From Hormiphora californensis (taxonomy: Eukaryota > Ctenophora > Tentaculata > Cydippida > Pleurobrachiidae): a stretch of 64,000 bases of DNA. The position numbers and the translations under genes are program-made. Positions 29,088-48,693 of the stretch are shown piece after piece (position 1 is the first letter of the stretch; the number at the start of each line of letters is the position of its first letter). Below the pieces are notes generated by a model. That model was not told the origin of the DNA. It saw nothing but the letters and a program-made list of their open reading frames with translations, and did not search any database. The DNA lies in contig CM035350.1 in NCBI GenBank assembly GCA_020137815.1, positions 6,769,447 to 6,833,446 on the forward strand, given 5' to 3'.

Positions 29088-29215
29088 GATCATACCCCTT
29101 TCAAATTAACAGATCTACAGCAGATGATGCCCCTTTCAAATTAATAGATCAACAGCAGATGATGCCCCTTTCAAACTTAACAGATCTACAGCAGACGATG
29201 CCCCTCTCATTTCTC
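29088..29215. repeat. Tandem repeat, about 40-bp unit
   Basis: Three to four copies of GATGCCCCTTTCAAATTAA followed by AGATCTACAGCA, with decreasing similarity toward 29215. Confidence 0.8.
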
Positions 29216-29687
29216 AACGAAGACAGCAGTAACAGCAACACTTCTGTTAACCGATCACAGAATATATATATATATGAGCTCTCTCTCACGATCATGGCCC
29301 CCATTTTAATTGAATACGTGCCCCTAGTCATGCAATCAATCTGATCTAGTCTAGATCTTGCCTTCTGCTCTGATACCCACAGTATCAAATACCTTGCGAC
29401 ACCTTGTAAGCTTCTCTTCAATTTGCTCTCTCTCCATCCATCCCTCGCTCTCTCTCGCTCTCTCTCTCTTTTTGGACCGGCTATAATTGAATTGAACAGC
29501 TGGGAAAATCTTGGCGAGGTGAGAGATCACCGGGAGGTTTGCAATGAGATACAGTGTGGGGTATGGTGCTTGGCAACTGCACCCTACAACGTGGGAACAA
29601 GCTTAGAGTAACATGCTTGTCAGGTATCTGTTAATCAATGTTCTAGTACAAGCTGATATATATTATAAGGCAACCAATGGTAGTGAT

Positions 29688-30410
29688 CTATGAAGGGACC
29701 ATGAATCTCTTCCACGAAGACCCACAACACAAATTAAACTGATGATTGAAGAGTTCAAATACAGTGTCAGGAGACTGATGAGGGGTAACAAGAAATGGCG
29801 AGGATCTGGGATCTGTGATTAGGAAATCACCACTATAATGCCGGAAGTGAAAGGAAAGACCACTGTGAGATATCACTGCTCGTTCCCAGAGACAGGGGGG
29901 TGAAACACAAGATCGGACCCTGTTAATAAGGATTGATCAGGGGACAAGCAGAGCTGGGAACACAGCGCTCAATCAGACTGAGCTGTCTGGGAAACAACGC
30001 AAAACCAATCAACGGGATCCCGGAAATGTTCTATTACACTACAAAGCTGATCAAGGACTACAATTTAACAGTAATATCACACATTTTATGATCGAAATGA
30101 AACTAGATGATGATCACCGATCTAAATCAGTAAAGCTGAAGTGTACAGGGTCATGACTGGTATGATGTAGTAGGTATAGCAAGGCGGGTTTATGGTGACA
30201 AGTGTAACCCTGTTCTGTCATCAAACAGCTCCAGCTCTCACGTCACGTACATTCATTTTTCCCTCCCTCTATCTCCCCCCTACCCTTGTGTATGATGTGA
30301 TACACCCGAAAAACGTTCAAGTAGAGCGAGTATACATTACAAGCTAGAGGAGCTGTCTGCACCTGGAGAACTGCGACAACAACAACTAGCAGAGCTGTGG
30401 GAGTTCCCAT
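29688..30410 (-). CDS. Possible two-exon secreted micropeptide
   Basis: Exon 1, 30410-30341, encodes MGTPTALLVVVVAVLQVQT, a typical signal peptide, and ends GCTT|GTAATG in phase 1. Exon 2, 29812-29688, follows TAATCACAG, joins in phase, and ends with TAG after about 41 residues containing one CC pair. The product would be about 64 residues. Support is the signal-peptide composition, the matching phase, and a promoter-like E-box/X-box/CCAAT cluster 60-115 bases upstream of the ATG. No family is recognised, and a chance frame remains likely. Confidence 0.3.
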
Positions 30411-30474
30411 TTTCAAGGAGGGTCTACATAGTGGAATTAAAAGAGATCTCCAGTCGAGACGATCTCCCCCAGGG

Positions 30475-30525
30475 ATCACGTGGTTACCATGGCAACCAAT
30501 GAACTCGCTCATCACGGGTCACGTG
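30475..30525. promoter_or_regulatory. RFX X-box with CCAAT and flanking E-boxes
   Basis: GTTACCATGGCAAC at 30483-30496 is a full palindromic RFX X-box. It overlaps a CCAAT word, with CACGTG at about 30478 and 30516 on either side. It lies 73 bases upstream of the minus-strand ATG at 30410 and 4 kb upstream of the CatSper gene. RFX factors usually control ciliary and sperm genes. Confidence 0.45.
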
Positions 30526-30690
30526 ATAAAGATGGACCAATAGGGTGAGGGGACCTTCCTAACAGTCGGACAATTCACACTACGATTTATCAAAACTCGG
30601 AGTGTTAATTGTGCAGTGGCTAGTACATATAAAATATATATAATGCTGAGCATCATCATTTCTCAAAGTTCATTTCTACCTTACCTCCTA

Positions 30691-30726
<36 letters not shown>

Positions 30727-31059
30727 TTCAATTGGAAAGGGTCTACAACTGCAGCAGTCGGGGATGTGGTTGTCGGCAGAGGGGGGGCTTATCATGATGA
30801 TCACTCCTGTAGGACGGACAGGGTGGTGTAGTGCGAATTGCAAGAGGACAGTCTAGACAACCCACTCTCTCTCCCACACCCCCCCATGATAGCATAGGAC
30901 AGAGAAACATCTAGCGTTTAAAATGCTGGTAGGGATATATAGACGCACGAACGGCTAGGGTTAGAAAATCAGATCACACACACACACACTACACTCTCTA
31001 TCACTATATGTGGCATGATCCTCCCAAATCCCCATCATATGTCAACAGCTTTATGACGA

Positions 31060-31090
31060 TATCTCTCACTCTTTCTCTCTCTCACTCACT

Positions 31091-31137
<47 letters not shown>

Positions 31138-33331
31138 TCTCTCTCTCTCACTCTCTCTCCCTCTCTCTCCCTTTATCTTCCTCTCTCTCCCTTTTCTAAC
31201 CCCTCGCCGACATCAACAACAACATACTGATGGAGAGGCATAATTCTATTATGCATTCACCTAACAAATTGCCAATCCCGTCACAGAGGGGGGGGGGGAG
31301 GTTTTTCAGATAAGAAACAGTCCCTCGGAGGGGGGACTGCCACGTACGGTGCAGTGGGGGCCACGAAATATAATGTTACAACTAACGAAAACTATGTGAT
31401 GTTCATTTAAAACTTGAAACAAATACTACTTTTCATAGACCCAGTTGTCCCAACTACCAACTGGGGGTAGTACAACTCGAGGGTGGGTGGGAAGGGTACT
31501 CCCCCTTATACCTGTGTTGCATTGCTCCCCACCCCACGTGCCCTTATCTAGATCACGTGACACTCTCACCCCTCTATTCTGTCACGTGACTACTATTGTT
31601 TTAAATATGGGCAGAAAAGAAAAAAAAAAGAGTGCGATCGCTCCCTGTCCCACGTGATACAAGATGTACACGTCTGGTTATCTAGGGATGGCTCATCACG
31701 TGACCAGAATCAGCTGATCTCATTGGGTGAGCGGTAGTAGACGAGTTGTGCGAGGAGTGTTGACATCTTAGTCTGTTCTCGGTACGATGTGGCGGCTGGA
31801 ACAGGGGATTAACCCCCTCCTCTCTTTCTCTATCTATCTTCTTTCTCTCTCTCTCTCTCTCTCTCTCTATCCATCTCTCTCTCTCTCTCTCTTCCTCTCT
31901 TTCTCTATCCATCTCTCTCTCTCTCTCTCTGTTTCTCTATCTATCTTCTTTCTCTCTCAATCTCTCCCTATCTTCTATCTCTCTCCATCTCTCTATCTTC
32001 TTTCTATCTATTAGTATCTATCTCTTCACCTCTCTCACTTTACCTCTCTTTCTCTTCTCCTATTACTGTTCATTCTCTCATCGGTATCACTCTTCTCTCT
32101 TTATCTCATGTATTTACTCATTTCTCACTTCATTCTCTCAAACCATTCGGCTAGAATGACGTCACTGGGTTTTGACCGTGGGATGAGAAACCAAGTCAAA
32201 TGACAAATCACCAATCTGGCAGCACCAACCACTAGCACGACAAAGGGGTACGCGGCTCATTACCGGGAGTCAGTTACTCCTTGAAACTCCACCACTAAAT
32301 AGTCATCAGTTAAAAATAACCGCTTACCAAGAGCAAGACGTGTCAGGTTACGGGTGAAAACAGTTATAATAGATGCTGGTGGGGTGCGGTAATAGATATA
32401 TCTTTCAAAGTTGACATCATTAGAAAGATGTCATTTAACAAAGCCAAGTATATCTTCGATCCAAATTGTAAATCTTAAAGAGGCGAGCTGTCAACTTGAC
32501 ATTCGATCACAGACTCTAATTAAAGAGTTGATTTTGGATATGGCAAAAAATCAATGGAGCACGTTGAAGCCCTAAATGCAGACCCATAATATTTTCATGA
32601 GACTGTTGTTATGATGCAAACCTTACAAACCAAACAACTTATTGAGACATGATCCGATCTGGAAGGAAAGTGAGGGCCCCTCCTTCTCAGTAAGTTAATC
32701 GCAGGGACTAAACGCAGTCCAGTGAAGAGAGAGATGGGGGAGAGAAGAGAGAGAGCGTGGCTAAAGCAAATTAGATAACATTACTTTTCAACGGCCGACA
32801 GTGGTCGTGTCAAAATACACCTAGCACACGCGTCCCCTCTCGCTCTCACTCTACCGAGCTGCTGTTCAATTAACAGTTGGGCGGGGGATCTCTGATTACT
32901 GGAGATAATCGTTACGAGGGGATCGAGGTGTTAGAATCAGGTGGTGTAATATCTGTTATCTCGGACACACCCCTCTCTCTCCATCCAGGGCTGCTAGACG
33001 ACCAAGTGTGGCCTGGAGAAGTGCGGCTGCCATTTCTAGGTCTTCTCGCCTAGGTGCTGCTTCCCAATGTAAAATGTGGAGGTCAGGGTGCTGCTTCCCA
33101 ATTTGGGGGTCAGGCCGTGCTATGATCCATCTCTTACTTGTAAAGTCCATACAGGTATTATCAAGGCTGCCGGTGGACGCTGGAAAGGGTGGCAGGGGCG
33201 GTGCACCCGCCAAGTGCAACTCATCAATCAAACTACACATTATACAAGAGGCCGGTTTGGTGCAATAGAGGTTGTTGTGTGTTCCACTAAAACGGGTTAT
33301 AGCGTGGCACACTTGTCACGTTACCAGTGAG

Positions 33332-33402
<71 letters not shown>

Positions 33403-34007
33403 GAGAGAAAGAGAGAGAGAAAGAATGAGAGAAGATGATGGTCGGGCTTCGTGGCGTCCTGATAACAATTGACATCACATGATCAGGGAAAGCTGCAGGA
33501 AGAGAGATAGTGCAGGAAGAGAAGAGAGATACAGGAAGATGTGTGATATATCGATAGCATGCAGGGGGAATGGAGATAGTACCCAGTCACGAAAGCAATT
33601 CAAAACTACTATGTATTTGACGGTTGTTAGCATATCTCGTCTTCCGAAGAGACGGCCATCAATTAACAATGGATATGATATAGTAATGGTTAACGCAATG
33701 GGTAACACAAAAAAGTAGGATAACACCGTGCTCAAGGTATTGCTGGGTTGTCTGTGACCCCCAGGGCGAGACATTCCATCTAATGTGTATGTCTAATACC
33801 TCCATCTATTTATGGAATCTCTGGACTCTAAAATAGACGACCTTGTTTAAAGTCGTAACACATCGACTCCCCTGTCCGCGCATGCCGGTGTCACACCGTA
33901 CCAGGCGGTGGTATAGCTGGTCGAACTGGTCGGAGAGTGAGCAGTGTTAACAGTGAGAGTGGATCACAGTGTGACACTGTCTCTAGAGCGGAGACACTCA
34001 TCTCTCT

Positions 34008-34047
<40 letters not shown>

Positions 34048-34127
34048 CTCTTCTCCTCTCTCCTCTCTCTCCCTCTCTCTCTCCCTCTCTCCCTACTCTC
34101 TCCTCTTCCTCTCCTCTCTCTCTCCTC

Positions 34128-34175
<48 letters not shown>

Positions 34176-34195
34176 CTCTCTCCTCTCCTCTCTGC

Positions 34196-34235
<40 letters not shown>
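31060..34235. repeat. Several CT/GA microsatellite tracts
   Basis: CT tracts at 31060-31195, 31840-32040 (with CTATC words) and 33998-34235, and a GA tract at 33325-33425. Frames across them are artefacts. Confidence 0.9.
31535..31702. promoter_or_regulatory. Five CACGTG E-boxes in 168 bases
   Basis: CACGTG at 31535, 31554, 31583, 31651 and 31697. Three are extended TCACGTGA-type sites, the preferred form for MITF/TFE/USF proteins. The cluster lies between divergent glass and CatSper, so its target is not decided by position. Confidence 0.5.
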
Positions 34236-34241
<6 letters not shown>

Positions 34242-34403
34242 CATTTCATCAACAACTGACACACCTTCGAAACATACCTAACCTTGTTGAGTAACAAAAA
34301 ACCTAACCAACAGTAACACTTTATTGGCGCAGGGTTAACACGAGTCATCAGGTTCTCTAGAACGAGAATCCCTACCCCCTGGACCCTGGTGTTTTCAGGT
34401 CAC

Positions 34404-34560
34404 ACAAACCCCTAAAGCCTCCAACCACCCCGACCCATTTGTCCACCCCAACCCCAATTATCCAATATCCACACAACCCATTTATCCACCCAACCACCCC
34501 GACCCATTTATCCACACAACCCATTTATTCACCCAACCACCCTGACACATTTACCCATTT
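34404..34560 (+). repeat. Tandem ACCCATTTATCCAC-type array before the CatSper start exon
   Basis: Irregular units of about 25 and 46 bases carry CCAACCACCCCGACCCATTT and end directly in ACCCATTTCAG, the acceptor for the exon with the CatSper ATG at 34565. The unit contributes the pyrimidine tract of that acceptor. Confidence 0.75.
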
Positions 34561-34564
34561 CAGA

Positions 34565-43351
<8,787 letters not shown>

Positions 43352-43473
43352 GGACTATGGTGTAATTAAGTGTGGGACTGAAAGAGCTTGTATATTCACT
43401 TTGTTATTGTTTACTTTTATTAGTTTCAAATCCGCAAATACCGTCTCCAAGATTTTGTCTCTGAATCATGCAG

Positions 43474-43619
43474 TGGTTCCCTGGGTTGTTGTTGCGCGCG
43501 GCAGTGACGTCACGGATCACGTGACATAATGGTGTACTTTCACCATCAATCCGTCCGCGCGCGTCACACACACTACACAATCGTCTGTGTCGTGATCAAT
43601 CAACAATCCCAGGGAACCA
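43474..43619. mobile_element. Foldback element with TGGTTCCCTGGG ends
   Basis: TGGTTCCCTGGGTTGTTG at 43474-43491 is the near complement of CAACAATCCCAGGGAACCA at 43601-43619. The interior has GCGCGC near both ends, a CACGTG and a second small hairpin. It lies just past the CatSper stop codon. Confidence 0.65.
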
Positions 43620-43751
43620 ATGTAATCAGAAAAACACGGTTATTCACTTTGTACAAGAATTGTTACAGAGAACAATGAATTACATTTACATCAATCAATG
43701 GCCATTTCTTGGCTTATAAAATGTCCATTTTGGTTTTTCCTGGTAGACTTC

Positions 43752-46700
43752 TTAGAACTGGAAGCAGTAACGGCAGGAGACACCGGCAAGGCCATCAGCG
43801 CACTCGTAATGTTTCCACAGGGTGGCTGAAGAAAAGGAAAGTGTTAGAGTGAATCAAACACTGATTGTGATCTAGACTAGCACTCAAGTAAAACGAGAAA
43901 TTGGTTCCAGGTTCCAGATGGCTTAGCTAAAATACTCACTGGAGAAGAGAGAAGAGCTCATGTAGATACCGGTCTTGGAGCTACCAGCAAACCATTTTCC
44001 GGACATAGGACCGGTGGCCATGTAGTAGAACTCGGCGCACTTGCCGCTCTTGCAACCCTTGAACTTGTGGGCCTTTCCTCCGGTCTTGGAACCAGACAGA
44101 ACAGCGTGGAGCTTGGTGTCGCTGACTGAAGGGAGAGGGGAGCAAAATTAGAAATATTTAGCCAAAAAGAGGATGTCTTTTTGGAGACGCTGAGTTAACC
44201 TTGGTATCCAACCTTGGTATCCAAGACACCTCACACGGCCTTCGCGCGCCGGCAAGGGAGGGGTAACTTCGTTACCAAGAGTTAACCACTATATAGGGCG
44301 GTAGCGAAACTTACTGGAAAGAGCGATCTTGTTCTTTGTCACACTGACGGCGGGAAGGAGAGGTTTGAAGGCCAGAGAAGGCTTCTGCTGGATGATGAAG
44401 CACCTTCGGCACTCGGTCTTCTTGTTGACAGTAAGGCAAGACTTTTGGTAGTAAGCATCATCTGAAGAAGAAATGTGGTTATAAATGTGGTTATAAATGT
44501 GGTTATAAATTACTGGAGGAAACACGATGTTGTCAAGTCTTTACTTACAGTTGACCATGAAGGGAGCAAGACGGCCCTGTTTGTTGGAGACGAACCAAGA
44601 TCCGGCAGCGGCGGTGTCACCGTCCAATTTGACGAAAAGGGTCTTGTTGACCTTGCCCTTGCTGTAAAGCATCCTCACATATGAACCTCCCTGACGCTTC
44701 ACGTTCTTAGGAACTGTGGGGAAATTGAAATGGGTTAAATTGGTGATGCAATTTGGGCAAACTAAAATAGATCTAGTATGTAATCGTAATTTAAATCCAA
44801 TAAAAAACAGCCCCAACTCATGTTTTGGGAAATTTATCATGGTCATTGTTCCACCCCTTGATGCGACTCCAATTTATATGCAACAAAGTCCACACATAAA
44901 GCACTCTATCACTATTTCACATCCGGATGACTTGTAAAACACAAGGAAAGTTTCTATACGGATTGTGTGATATAAAAGCTGGAGAGATTCTGTAACAGAC
45001 GGGTATGGCACGAAGACTGCAAACTGAGCTACACTTCAATTGCTATAAATATGCTCAGGGGAAGGTCTGAGGTGGCGCCACATGTCCGAGAGGGACACGG
45101 CCTAATTGGCTGGGGATCATACCAGAGAATTGTGCTGACAGACCGCTGAGCGAAAGATACATGTCGGGGCCCTTGGTCCCCACTGTGGACGCGATGAAGC
45201 GGATCTGACATTGGAAATGCATCCCGCCGGCACAATAAGTGTGATATGCAAACTAAAGAACCCAATTCAGACTACTCTTGTGCCATACCCTCCTTTTTTA
45301 TATAAATTGGGATACGATCCAACCAGTCACTAGAATGTGGAAACACTTACGCATGAAGGATCCACCGTTGATGGTGACGGTCTTGCCCTTGGGGAGAGAA
45401 GAAGCCTTCTCGTTCTTGTTGACGACGAGGAAACACCAGTAGCATTTCACGTTTCCGTCCCAGCTGGCCTTGCAGTATTTGTAGTTATAGAGAGCCTTAG
45501 AAGCGGCAGGGGTGAATTCCTTGGTCTTCTGGAGCCTGGTGATGACGTAGTACCAGGTGCCGGCATATCCACCGTCCATAGCATACATCAGGTTGAATTC
45601 ATCACCAGAATAGGTAGAGCCGGCGAAGACAGCAGATCGGACCTTACTCTCCTTCCAGCCAGGAGTCTTGACAAGGGCAACAACGGGCTTTCCGAGTTTG
45701 GCCTTTCCGACAGTAACGGAAGTGGTCTTTCCTGGAGCCTTGGCCTTCTTGTAAGTCTTCAGTTTAACGTAACAAGATTTCTTGTCTCCCTTTCGGTCAC
45801 AGACCTTCCTGGTGTAGATCACTACAGTTTTTCCGAGCTGGGTCTTGACCCATCCACGTCGGGCAACGTTCATGTAAACTGAGCCAGCCTCCTCTCCATC
45901 TGTAGGGATTATCGTGGTTAGAAACATACAAAAACAAGACACAAACTACTCAAAATCTTACCAATTACAAGTAATAGAGCTTCAAAAAGTTTAACTTACC
46001 GAGAACGTAGAAGCAGAAAGCAATGTTCTTTCCCTGAGAGAAAATAAGACGGACGGCCTCACGCTTGCTGACTTTGTTCTCAATTTTGATGTCGGTGGGC
46101 ATGTACTGAGGGCTGTTCAGGTAGATCTTCTGGCCATCCTCGGATCCGATCAGAATGTTGGGTCCAGGAAGGAAGGTACTCTTGGCCTGGCCTGATGGAA
46201 ACAAGAGGACGGATTAGCGATTGAAAATTAAAAGTCGACCCCACTTTTGCTCTGTGAAACACCACTCCAAAGTATTTTAACTGTTCTGTTTCACTTACTC
46301 TTCAGGATGAAACAGTATCGGCATCGGTAAGATCCGTAGAGACCGCGAGAGCAGTATTTTCGTCGGTAGATGTCAAGTTTAATTTGGGGAATAGTCCTGA
46401 TCTTTCCACGAGCAGCAACAATGATCTTGTCGTTGTATTTTCCCTCTGTTAAAGAGGTATGTTAATAAATATCCGGTTTTATGATTCGTAATCATAACGA
46501 TTTTCAGATAATGACCTAAATGGTAGGTGAACTAGAGAATAAACACTTACTAAGGGCAAGGAAGAGAGGGTAGCTCTCTCCACCAGTAGTAACCTTGGTG
46601 ACAACACCTTCCATAACAGCAGAGCCACCGCCGCCACCACCTCGACCACCCTTAGCACCGCCCTCCATGGATCGACGGCTGTGCACATCGTACTTCTTGT

Positions 46701-47606
46701 AGTATCCCTGCATGTCATATTTGATGCTGCTGATGGTAACACTAGCAGTGGTACCGTAGTCAAGGACACCGGACAGACTGAAGATCTTGAAGCAATATCC
46801 GCACTTGACGACGGAAGTAAAGGAGTCAATGGAACAGGTCCTCCTGTACCAGACACGGAACTTCTGGGCCTCAACAACCAGTTTCTTGCCACCGCTCTTG
46901 TTGGCTTTGTAGATCAGCCACATACCAGAGTGGGTTCCAGCTGCAGACAGTTAATCAAGGAATTAGGCATGTTTCGAAATACGATGAGATATTCAGAGGA
47001 AATTTTCAAATTAGGGCCAGCAAATGTGGCAGTATACTTACAAAGAGGGTAGAAGAAGACTTTCTTTCCGATCTGGGTACGGAAGGCAGGTGTGGGGGTT
47101 CCTCCAACGCTCATCATAGTGTAGGTAGGGTCTGGGGGAGAAAACAAGAATATATTATGTTGTTGAAATACAAGGATATCGAAAAGTCAATGTGGTTTGT
47201 TCATGAAATTAGTCAACTTACTTTGGAATTTCACTTTGTTGACGGTAACGGATTTCTTAGACATGAACTGTCCCTTCTTACGGGTCTGATCGATGGCGGC
47301 ATAGCCAGCCTTAGCAGCCCTGACTGCTCCAAAACCGAAGGCATCCTCAGCAAGGCACACCGCTGAAAATAGTCAAAATGAGCTTTCAGCTGGCCATTGA
47401 TTGATTACACATCACCCAAAGCCTGTCAGAGTATTGCCCTGACCCTATAATTCTCATTTCTTTCAAATAGAGCGCGAGAAGTGAGAACTGTGGTCAGAGC
47501 ATTGGCCTGACAGCCCACAGTGGTTTTATTGAGTAACATAGTCCACTCAACAACAGCGGCTTAACTTACCAGCTACGGCGGCCAAGACCACGATTAAAAG
47601 TTTCAT
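43752..47606 (-). CDS. Secreted Cys-rich modular protein, paralog 1 (705 aa, 11 exons)
   Basis: Exons on the minus strand: 47606-47570, 47362-47222, 47131-47042, 46940-46551, 46445-46299, 46191-46000, 45899-45351, 44713-44549, 44461-44315, 44125-43940 and 43825-43752. Lengths sum to 706 codons with stop, and every one of the ten introns is phase 1. The signal peptide is MKLLVVVLAAVAGAVCLAED. A motif C-x(8-10)-C-x2-C-F recurs five times (in exons 4, 5, 7, 9 and 11; for example CSRGLYGSYRCRYCF and CADGLAGVSCRYCF), each followed by a Lys-rich beta-type stretch. A glycine run (GGRGGGGGG) lies in exon 4. The product is basic, without a membrane segment, so probably secreted. I recognise no family. 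Uniform phase-1 exons are typical of extracellular module-shuffled proteins. The two copies look intact. Confidence 0.85.
44750..45320. other. About 550-bp insertion in intron 7 of paralog 1
   Basis: The intron between exons 45899-45351 and 44713-44549 is 637 bases here but only 86 bases in paralog 2, where both ends of the intron are similar. The extra sequence includes a GC-rich block (45060-45240) with GCCGGCACAATAAGTG and no exon-like frame. The terminal repeats of a transposon were not identified. Confidence 0.55.
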
Positions 47607-47725
47607 GATCTAGATGAGGTTTATTGAGTAACAAGAGGTGCAGGTATGTATGCAATGCCAATATTTGCCCAGATAGATGCTATCTATATATCGAGACTGA
47701 TAAAAAGTTAGACATTTAGCGGCTG

Positions 47726-47775
47726 TTCGGCGCCGCCACCCCATCAAATTGGCGCCGCCAGACAGTCTAGCGACT
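47726..47775. repeat. GGCGCC mini-element, copy 3
   Basis: CTGTTCGGCGCCGCCACCCC and TTGGCGCCGCCAGACAGTC form inverted ends; 120 bases upstream of the paralog 1 start codon. Confidence 0.5.
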
Positions 47776-48215
47776 GTTCATAGATTTAGGTCAAGTGTAG
47801 TCAGTCAGACAAACGACATAGGATTTGAATCAACCAAGGTTCGTAGTGAAATGCTTACAATTACAAGTTGCATAATACAATTTTGTTGCAAGACATGATG
47901 TGAAACGTAACAAAATCACTCAGTTTGAAGTGGCACAAAGTGACACGGTAAAAGGAGACCCCCCTAGGTGAATAACATACTAAGCTTGCAGGTAACTTGA
48001 CCTTAGTATAGTAGCTTCATGCACGCTGAACCCAGTTTTTTACCTTGGAGATTTGAAATTCAGAACAGAAACAATCCTTGGGAGTTTCACGGAGATTCCG
48101 CTCCATGGAAATTCCCTACGGATAGATATCCAGCTCTTGAGTTCTGGATTTACGTCACTAGCCACATTTTAAGCTGAAAAGTCTTCAAAGATTGTACAGT
48201 ACATACACACAAGGA

Positions 48216-48217
<2 letters not shown>

Positions 48218-48298
<81 letters not shown>

Positions 48299-48302
48299 AA
48301 AG
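48218..48302. repeat. GA microsatellite between the two paralogs
   Basis: Nearly pure (GA)n in the spacer 47607-48693, which otherwise holds no supported gene. A GTGTGAA tandem (48395-48432) follows. Confidence 0.95.
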
Positions 48303-48693
48303 AGTGACAGTGAGACAAACATAGCAACAAGCAGAACAGACGATCACACTTCCAAACCGTGTGATACGGATTTTCACGGGACAGGTGGGAGCAAGGTGTG
48401 TGAAGTGTGAAGTGTGAAGTGTGAAGTGTGAACTTCCATTTTATCATCAACCAATTAATCGGATGACCACACACGTTCTAATATGAATTTGAGTATGATT
48501 TTGGTGGCTTTCTTATTTCGTTTTTCAAGACAAGACCTGTACAGAATAGTCACCACCGTTTTTCTTTGCAATCTTCCACAACACAGTAAAAACAACAAAT
48601 CTCACTATGTACAAGAACTTTATACATACAGAACAGGGGTTGTTTTAAATCATTTTCAAACAGATTTTGGTTTCCTCGCTTCTTGATCACTTC

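Larger units (their letters stand above)
28000..34400. other. Mostly noncoding region between glass and CatSper
   Basis: The two large flanking genes are divergent, so this holds both 5' regions. Apart from the micropeptide candidate at 29688-30410 I see no supported exon. Contents: E-box clusters, an X-box, a short tandem repeat at 29090-29215, and microsatellites at 30691-30722, 31060-31195, 31815-32040, 33325-33425 (GA) and 33998-34235. Confidence 0.5.

Noticed and set aside
32956-33330. Open frames on both strands around 33.1 kb
   Set aside because: No splice signals, low similarity to anything known, and overlap in both directions; treated as chance.
44289-45942. Plus-strand open frames across the twin secreted-protein genes (also 46681, 50747)
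   Set aside because: They are complements of the minus-strand exons, which have signal peptide, phase agreement and conservation between paralogs.
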